A stretch of 64,000 nt of DNA from Zasmidium citrigriseum (lineage: Eukaryota; Ascomycota; Dothideomycetes; Mycosphaerellales; Mycosphaerellaceae), in assembly GCA_002786025.1 (NCBI GenBank), contig NHNW01000055.1, positions 212,728-276,727 of the forward strand, written 5' to 3'. A program made the translations under genes and the position numbers. The notes beneath the pieces are model-generated. The model was given only the letters and a program-made list of their open reading frames with translations, ran no database searches and was not told the DNA's origin. This document shows positions 57,200-64,000 of the stretch, piece by piece (position 1 is the first letter of the stretch; each line of letters opens with the position of its first letter).

Positions 57200-60100
57200 T
57201 AGCGACCTACTTCTTAATTTCTCGGTACTAAGTAGCTAGTAGAGAACCTATAACTCCTAGCCGACGTACGTATAGACTACCTATCTATTCCTCTTATAGT
57301 ATTAATACTACCTAAATAGCCTAGTAATTACTAGTACTACCCGCTAACTACGGCGCTATCGTCTATACTACCTATAACCTAATCTACCTACGCGGCTCTA
57401 GCGCTAGTACTACCTACTATACTCTATACCCCTAACTAGTACTACCGACTTACCTACTATCTAATATAGTATCGTCCCCTCGCTTCTATACCGCTTTATA
57501 CTACTATACTAGTTATTCCTCCTATAGGATAGCGCTAACTTCTCTCTCGGCTAGTATATAGTTAGTACTCTTCTAGGCCTATTCTATAGAACTCGCTCCT
57601 ACCGCCTTATACTATATTATATAGCGCTCTCCTCCCGAGTCGTAAGTACTATAAATAGGTATTAAAGACCTAGGACCTAACGCGAAGTACTATAGAACTA
57701 CTTATTTAACTTACTTAACTACTACCCGTACCTATACTTATACTAGCGGGCTTATTACTATAACTATCTATCCTAGCCCTACTAGTATCTACTACTATCG
57801 CCTAACTCGATACTACTAGTTAGTCGATACCTCTAAATAATAGCCCGTCTATATCTAGTATATATAGAGGTCGTAGTAGGAGAGCGAGAGGTCGTAGTAA
57901 TAGAGGAGTTAAACGGACTATAGTATACTAAAGCTAGAACCCTCCTATAATAGCGCTATAGGCCTATATAGGCAGTAGTAGTAGAGGTCGTTCGAGGCCT
58001 ATATCCTCGAACGCTCCTAACTATATACTATCGCTAGCGGTATATTAGGATCGACTCTCGTTACCTCTAGTTAACCTATCCCTTATCGAGGAAGGCGGAG
58101 CCTTCTAGACTACCGACCTCTAGGTCTCTAATCCTTTCGAAGGTTACTATAATCTCGCTAACGACTCTAAGCTATCTCCTCTACCTCGCTAGGCTACTAA
58201 TACCTAATCTACGCCGCTCTAACTAGAATATATATATAGTAGTACCCTATTATATAATACTATAAGGCTCGTAGTATATAGCGTATCTCTTACTACCTAG
58301 AACTAATAACCTACTAATATATACTATTACCGCGCTATTCTATAACGCCCTCGATAGACCTAAACTAGTATAAGCTCGCGCTAGTACGTTTAGACCTCCC
58401 TAGAACTAGTAATATCCCTTCTAGTATCGTCGCTAGTACTACCTTTAAGGATATCCCTAGCGGGGCGTATAACCTTAAGGCCGAATATCCTACGCCGAAT
58501 AAGTATATCTCTTAATTAACATCTACCTAACCGCGCGGCTAAAGTTATAGCCTCGACCTAACGTCTACCTAGTACTAATCCCTCCTACCTACTAGCCTAC
58601 TATCTAACTCCCCTCCTAAGCTCTTTAACGGTAGGCGCCTAGCCGACTCGCTAATAGACCTATTTACCTACCCCTAGCCCTTCGAATACGCTATAATCCT
58701 CTACTAGCCTCCTACTCCGCCTACGTAACTAATAGAGTAGCGTATCTTAGCTAGCCGCCCTTGTACGAGAATCTAGTCGTAATCGTAAGTTAGTATACGA
58801 GAGGAGTCGCTATAGTAATAAAGATAATATAATAGGGTTATTAAGCGAGTTAGATAATAATTCGCTAAGGAATACTCTATTAAATACTAATATTCGACCC
58901 GCCGAGGCCTTAGCGCTAGCTCTACTATATTAAGCTAATAATTACGTAAAAGGTAGAATCTAATTAAGTCTTCGACTAGAAGGATATAAGTATCCTAACG
59001 ACGCCCTTACTAACAACGGTTTCGACGAGAGTGTTATATATACGCTCCCTAACCTTATTAATAGCTTCCTTAGGATTTATACTAACGAAAGCTTAATAGT
59101 TAACGAGGAGCCTAGTCGCTCGAACCCTAACGATAGTACTAGCGCTATTATTAAAGATATCTTATCCTAAACGGCCTCTAAAGGTAAACTCCCTACTATA
59201 AACTCTACTACTAGACCTAACGAATATAGGCTCTAGTCTACTCTTCTCGCTAGCGATACTAAATACGCTAATCGCCCCTCTACGCTCTTCTCGCCCTCCT
59301 TATAGTTAGAGTCTAACGTATAGTTCTTACTACGTATTACCCTTAGCCTCTACTAGTCTTACCTTCTCTATTAAGGTAAAGATATCGAAATTATACGAGC
59401 CTATAATATAGACGTAGTTATCGTACCTCTTAACTCCCTAGTAGTATACTCGTCTAGGTTAGAGCTATTCTATACTTAACGCTTCGCGAAGATAATCTAC
59501 GCTAACTAGTATACGACTATTACCCTACTAGCTATTACCCTATAAGAATATAAATATTTTCGACTTATACGAGATACTAGTACTACTAACTTCGATACGT
59601 TTATATTCTTCCTATATCTTATAGTACCTCCTTAAGATTATAAAGTAAAATTTACTAAACTAGAATAATAGTAGGCTTAGGTATATCTTAATAAAGAGGA
59701 GTAGAGGTACTTTATAGATAATATACTTATACTCGCGGTCGCCGAGATTTATTCTATAGATATCGCCTAGTATTATCTACGAACGTTCGACGAGGTATAT
59801 AGCCGCTACTATACCTAACGCTATAAAGCTATTACTATTAGCGACTTAGTCGCGGAGAGCGAATTATCCTATTCGCTCCTAAATCGATACCTTCCTCCTA
59901 CCGCTACGAGCGAGCTACTCCCTCTTATATATCTCTAAGAATCTATACTTAGACGTATTAGCGCTTATAATAGGGTAGTCGAATTCTAGGACCCCTAACT
60001 AGTAGCCGTTATATATAGCTATAAGGGGCGATATAATACGCCTACTATTATAGAACTCCGTTAGGCGATATACGAAGACCTCTCGCGCTAGTTCGATACG

Positions 60101-62670
60101 CGCTCTATTATACTCGACTATACCTAGATCGACTTTACGTACTAAGATTTTACGAAATACGCGCCTAGTTTAGAATACGAGAATAAACCCCTCGTCCTAC
60201 TCTAGGCTAATAGTTATAACTAATAGGATATAAAGCGTCTAGGTATTAAGGTAACCTAAGAGTTCTAGTAGTATAGTACCCTCTAAGCTTCTAGTATATA
60301 CGGCTCGCTAGCTAAGGAAGATCCTCTATATAAGGGCGGCTACGCCTATATATAGTCGTATAATCCTATTAAAAACCTTTTCGCTAGTATTAATTGTACC
60401 TCCGCTCTAGCCTTCTTCGTAACTAACTTCTATCTTCTAGTATTCTCTACTAGTACCCTAGACGAATATAAGTAGTATAGTAAATATAGCTATAGTAGTT
60501 CTAATACTCGTCGCTTACTCTTTAAAGTACTAAAGGCGACTATTATACGGATCTATTATATACTTAATATAGTATCCTATAGAGTCTATAGCTACTTATC
60601 GTAGGAAGAGTACTATATTTTCCTTAACCTCCTAGATACTATCGAAATCCCTAACGATATATACTAGCCTATAGTTCGAGATAGGCGCTATCTACCTTTC
60701 TACGTCCTATACCTAGAAGACGTTATAAATTTTATTCGTATCTAAGCTAACCGCTACCTTATAGTAATTTATAGTATCTTAACCCTATATCCTAGGGAAG
60801 GATCTCTTCTACTACTATTATAGCTAAAATAGGCCGAATATACTAACGTAGCGATACTCGCCGTCCTCTTTGTATATCTTACTATTACTATTAATAGTAA
60901 TAACCTAAGTCTCTCCTAATTTCGCTATAAGGAATACTAGGTATCTCGCCCTACTAATACTCTAAGTCGCCGCCCTAGAAACCCTTAGGATTACTTACCG
61001 AAAAGATCGAGGCGGAGGTAGTTAAGAGCTTAATAAGGTACCGCTAGTTAGGCCTATAAAACTAAGCTATAGATACCTAGTAAAAATCCTACCGCGACTT
61101 AGGCGGCGGACGAGGATACTTAGCTCTAGAGCCTCTATAGCGATCCTTCTAAAGTTAGTACTATTAAACGCTATAGGCTCGACTTCGAGGAGTCGTTAAA
61201 GACTACTAGTATACTTTAGTTCCTAGCCTAATTATTTAGTTAGACTCCCTTACCCGCTTTCTACGAAGATATACTTAGACGTACCGCTTAGGGTACTAAC
61301 TACCTATATCGTAATCCGACTACTATAATACGACTTTAGCGCGAGTAGCTATTCTAAGATTACGTCGAAGAGAAGATTATATAACTCGTTACGGCTAAAC
61401 GAAACTATAAATAAGGCCTTATACTACGCGTAGAATTCCGCGCGGTAGAAGATAATATATTAGAGACGCTCTAGGAATTATATATATTCCGATACTATTA
61501 TTAGATCCTTACCGTAATAGCTCGCTCTTTAGGGTATAGAGACGAGATAAGACTTATCGATATTAATAACGTATCTATAGGGCCTAACGAGCGTCTTAGT
61601 CTATATAGGCTATCTTATAGTCTTATTAGCCGTACTAGTAGGTATATTCCCCTTATCGTATTTAGTTAATATCGAGAGGGTAACTTACGAGAATATAGGT
61701 ATAGTTACTTAGAAAATAACTAGGAGACTAAACTAAAGATCCTATTTAATTAGCGGCCCTCTTTCGATATATATCGCTATACTAACTAGGAGGACTACCC
61801 CTAGCGCTATTAGACGCGGTACTATTATCGTCGCCTATAAAAACTACTTAACCTATAGGACGCTAACGTATAGCTAGACGGCTTACTAGAGTATACTAAA
61901 TAATATATCTAGATTATCCCTCGCTTCGAAACGGATAAAGTATACGTCCTAAAACCTTTCCCTAAGTAAATATTTAGATATAAGATACTATTATAGTAGC
62001 CTAGCGAAGACGGTATCCTTAAGGTCGTACTTAAGATAAATATAACCTTATCTATATAGTACTAGATAGTATAAAAGGCCGTCCGTTAGTTTACCGTAAA
62101 ACCGACCGATATTTTTAATAGACACGTTAGTATATAGTAATTAATCGCTAAATACCCTAACGAGAAGCGTATAACTAACGACCTCGAACTTATTTATATA
62201 AAAGATAAAGGTCTCGTAAACGGTAAACTACTACGTACTCTACTAGATAGTAATTAGTTTAAACCTATACTAACCGCTCTAGACCTAGAAGATACTAAAA
62301 ATATATAAGCTAAGCCCTCCTTACCTATAGACTAACCGTAGACTATAACTATTAGAATATATTACCGCCTAGCGACCTTTAGCTATATAGCGACGCTTAG
62401 CTAACCTAAATACGCTCGCCGACTAGTAACTATCTTTTACTCTTTAAATACTATTACTATCTATATAGTAATAGCGCTATAATACAATAATCTATATCTA
62501 TTACGACGCTAAACGCTAATAGGTAAACCTAGTTACTACCCCGATTATACTTATCTTACGTAATATAGTTTATTTAAAGTCTAGTCTATCCCTACGTAGC
62601 GGTCGCTATTCTTATCCTTACTATCCTATTCGATACTATAGCGTTCCGCGGTACGCGCGCCTACGATTCT
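57200..62670 (+). pseudogene. Telomere-proximal long coding remnant, unidentified
   Basis: With TAG/TAA as Gln/Trp, 57,200-58,850 reads as a Pro/Ser/Thr/Gln-rich disordered region with RG motifs (YRGRSRRARGRSNRGVKR near 57,860). After a change of frame at about 58,850-58,950 a globular-looking frame of about 1,240 codons follows, for example GKDIEIIRAYNIDVVIVPLN, RYYYRRLQKLLNLQDANVQL and VKPTDIFNRHVSIQQLIAKY. No helicase (Walker A or DEAH), RT or transposase motif was recognised, so it is not an obvious telomere-linked RecQ helicase. It occupies most of the segment between the internal and terminal telomere repeats. The function is unknown. From 56,533 to 57,200 nothing is recognised. Confidence 0.4.
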
Positions 62671-62929
62671 AAGATACTAGCGATTTTAAATATATTTATT
62701 AATTATACAATAGCTCGCTAAAGCTTCCTAATTCTATTACGCTAGCGTAAGTACTAACCTTATTTATAGTCGCGCTATATTAACGCGCTCCTCTAATACG
62801 AATCCTATCCTACTCTAAATACTAACTCTTTATATCTATTATCTGTAACTACTATATCTCGTATACGCTATATCCGCTTTCTAATAGCGCCTATAAGCCC
62901 CTCTCTACCTCTATAGTAACTAGGCGTTA

Positions 62930-63883
62930 CGACTTAGTTAGCCGCTAATACAACCCTCGAATAGTAGGACGAGTAGTAGGAAGAGTAGTAGTAAAAGTAG
63001 TAGGAAGAGTAGTAGTAGTATATAGAAGAAGAGTAAAAAGAAAAGTAAGATAAAGTAGAGGAATAGGAAGAGGAAGACTTATAAAAGTAGGAATATACTT
63101 ACGTTATTAGACGTATATATAATAAGGCTTTAGTCGCCTAGGTACCGTATTAAGGTTGTTATTTTAAACCCTCGTAGATTCCGTATAAGAATCTTAGCGA
63201 GGACTATTTCGCTATTAAAGCTATCCTTATAGAAGACTAGCGCTTCTTCCTAGTATAGTAGGAGTCTAACGCGTATACTAGTACTAAATACGCGCCGTAG
63301 TAGGTTACTAAGCGTAATGTAACTAAATCCCTTATAGCCGAGTAGAGACGTAAGAATCCTACTATTACTACTAGTATATCCCTTACTACGAGAATCTATA
63401 TAGGGCCTACTAGCGCCTCTATAACTATTAACGAAGCGCTTAAGGGTCGACTCGTAGTTAATAACTCCTCCCCTCTTACTACTAAGAAGTCTATTAAAGC
63501 TAACGCTAAAGAGAAGCCTTCTCGCCTATCTCGACCTTTACCTAGCTCGCCTTATATCTCTACTAAAGCTCTACGAGTCGAGAAACGTAAGAAATCGTTA
63601 TCCTAACTACCTAAATACCGCCGCTCTCTTCCGAAAGCCTTCGATCGGTCCCCTAAACTATAAGAGGAGACTATCTAGCCCTCTCGCGAGCTAATAGACT
63701 CGTATAAGTAACTATTATACGCTACTAAGTACGTAGTCGAAGAAGAGTCGCTAGAACTAAACGCTAGTATACTATAGGTGTTAGAAGCCGTAGTATAGAT
63801 CGCGTTACTAGTAAAAGGTCTACTAACTCCTACTCCTAGCTAAACGGTACCTTAGTAGCTCGAATACGTCTTATCTCCTACCT
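62930..63883 (+). pseudogene. Q/E-rich coding remnant with chromodomain-like segment, ends at telomere
   Basis: The stretch 62,960-63,090 encodes a Gln/Glu/Lys-rich run. Next, at about 63,110-63,350, comes IEDQRFFLVQQESNAYTS, then VTKRNVTKSLIAEQRRK. If the TAG codons were Trp, this matches the aromatic pattern of a chromodomain (YLVxWxG... TWxP... LIxxW). The rest (SRPLPSSPYISTKALRVEKR, then KYVVEEESLELNASILQVLE) is basic and then helical. The frame runs without obvious end into the TTAGGG array at 63,884, so the gene may be cut by the chromosome end. Assignment is by pattern only. Confidence 0.35.
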
Positions 63884-64000
63884 AAGGGTTAGGGTTAGGG
63901 TTAGGGTTAGGGTTAGGGTTAGGGTTAGGGTTAGGGTTAGGGTTAGGGTTAGGGTTAGGGTTAGGGTTAGGGTTAGGGTTAGGGTTAGGGTTAGGGTTAG
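63884..64000 (+). repeat. Terminal telomere, (TTAGGG)n
   Basis: From 63,889 to 64,000 the sequence is perfect TTAGGG repeats (about 18.7 units), preceded by AAGGG. The G-rich strand runs 5'->3' toward the window end, as required for a right chromosome end. It shows that the window reaches the physical end of the chromosome assembly. Confidence 0.98.

Larger units (their letters stand above)
28920..63883. repeat. RIP-degraded subtelomeric block
   Basis: Across about 35 kb CpA and TpG dinucleotides are almost missing on both strands, while CpG and CpT/ApG remain and TpA is abundant. By eye only a few tens of CA/TG occurrences remain, for example near 33,631, 42,627, 49,815, 50,820, 52,441 and 59,011. 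This is the known outcome of repeat-induced point mutation, which converts CpA to TpA in duplicated DNA during the sexual cycle. Consequences visible here are near-total loss of ATG, conversion of Gln and Trp codons to TAG/TAA, Cys (TGY) to Tyr, and His (CAY) to Tyr. Coding remnants below were recognised by reading TAG/TAA as Gln or Trp. Confidence 0.93.

Noticed and set aside
56468..63883. Telomere-linked RecQ helicase gene
   Set aside because: This was the first expectation for a telomere-proximal gene, but no Walker A, DEAH/DEVH or other helicase motif could be found after decoding RIP changes in the frame followed.
56468..63883. MoTeR-like non-LTR retrotransposon
   Set aside because: The position between telomere tracts fits, but no reverse-transcriptase active-site motif or restriction-enzyme-like endonuclease motif was recognised.
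28920..63883. Alternative genetic code with TAG/TAA as sense codons
   Set aside because: The TAG/TAA-rich frames coincide with missing CpA/TpG, Cys-to-Tyr and His-to-Tyr changes and loss of ATG, all explained by RIP; normal stop usage applies in intact genes of the same window.

Overview
The window is the right-hand end of a chromosome of a filamentous ascomycete. The evidence is a terminal (TTAGGG)n array, short spliceosomal introns (46-64 bp, GTRNGT donors, CTRAY-like branch sites), gene families typical of Pezizomycotina (F-box-like proteins, JmjC cupin, type B carboxylesterase, Upf1-like helicase) and a very strong repeat-induced point mutation (RIP) signature. Dothideomycetes would fit, but that placement is inference.

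Region 1, about 1-28,900: ordinary composition, genes on both strands, many single-copy or accessory-looking. The clearest are a 445-aa multipass membrane protein (6,874-8,211, minus), a 472-aa F-box-like protein (12,603-14,021, minus), a JmjC/cupin protein (14,744-16,018, plus), a five-exon secreted carboxylesterase (16,906-18,640, plus), a tandem array of four small two-exon paralogues (19,345-22,274, all minus), a large SF1 helicase (23,986-26,284, plus) and an F-box protein (27,126-27,755, minus). An unusual number of genes here are broken. Some carry in-frame TAG codons (1,832; 2,414; 20,365; 23,519; 23,641) and others carry single-base frame breaks (about 4,800-4,930; 10,740-10,980; about 22,850; about 26,000). 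This looks like either decaying subtelomeric genes or uncorrected homopolymer errors in the assembly.

Region 2, about 28,920-63,880: an abrupt switch to AT-rich DNA in which CpA/TpG dinucleotides are almost absent while CpG survives. ATG is therefore also almost absent, so no conventional ORF exists. Reading TAG/TAA as former Gln/Trp codons exposes what was there: a complete Ty3/gypsy element with a chromodomain, 175-bp LTRs and a perfect 5-bp target duplication (29,457-36,205); a gag-like remnant (about 36,620-38,000); two converging unidentified coding remnants (38,560-42,600); a roughly 1,460-codon unidentified remnant on minus (49,107-44,700); and a second, unrelated gypsy element on minus whose right end is missing (about 50,282-56,451).

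Region 3, 56,452-64,000: the truncated gypsy element stops at a short internal telomere tract in the same orientation as the real telomere. Beyond it lie about 7.4 kb that look like a long Pro/Ser/Thr/Gln-rich plus large-domain coding remnant, followed by a Gln/Glu-rich protein with a chromodomain-like segment that runs into the terminal telomere. The segment is thus flanked on both sides by TTAGGG repeats, which suggests DNA added onto a former chromosome end. It is the most interesting structure in the window.
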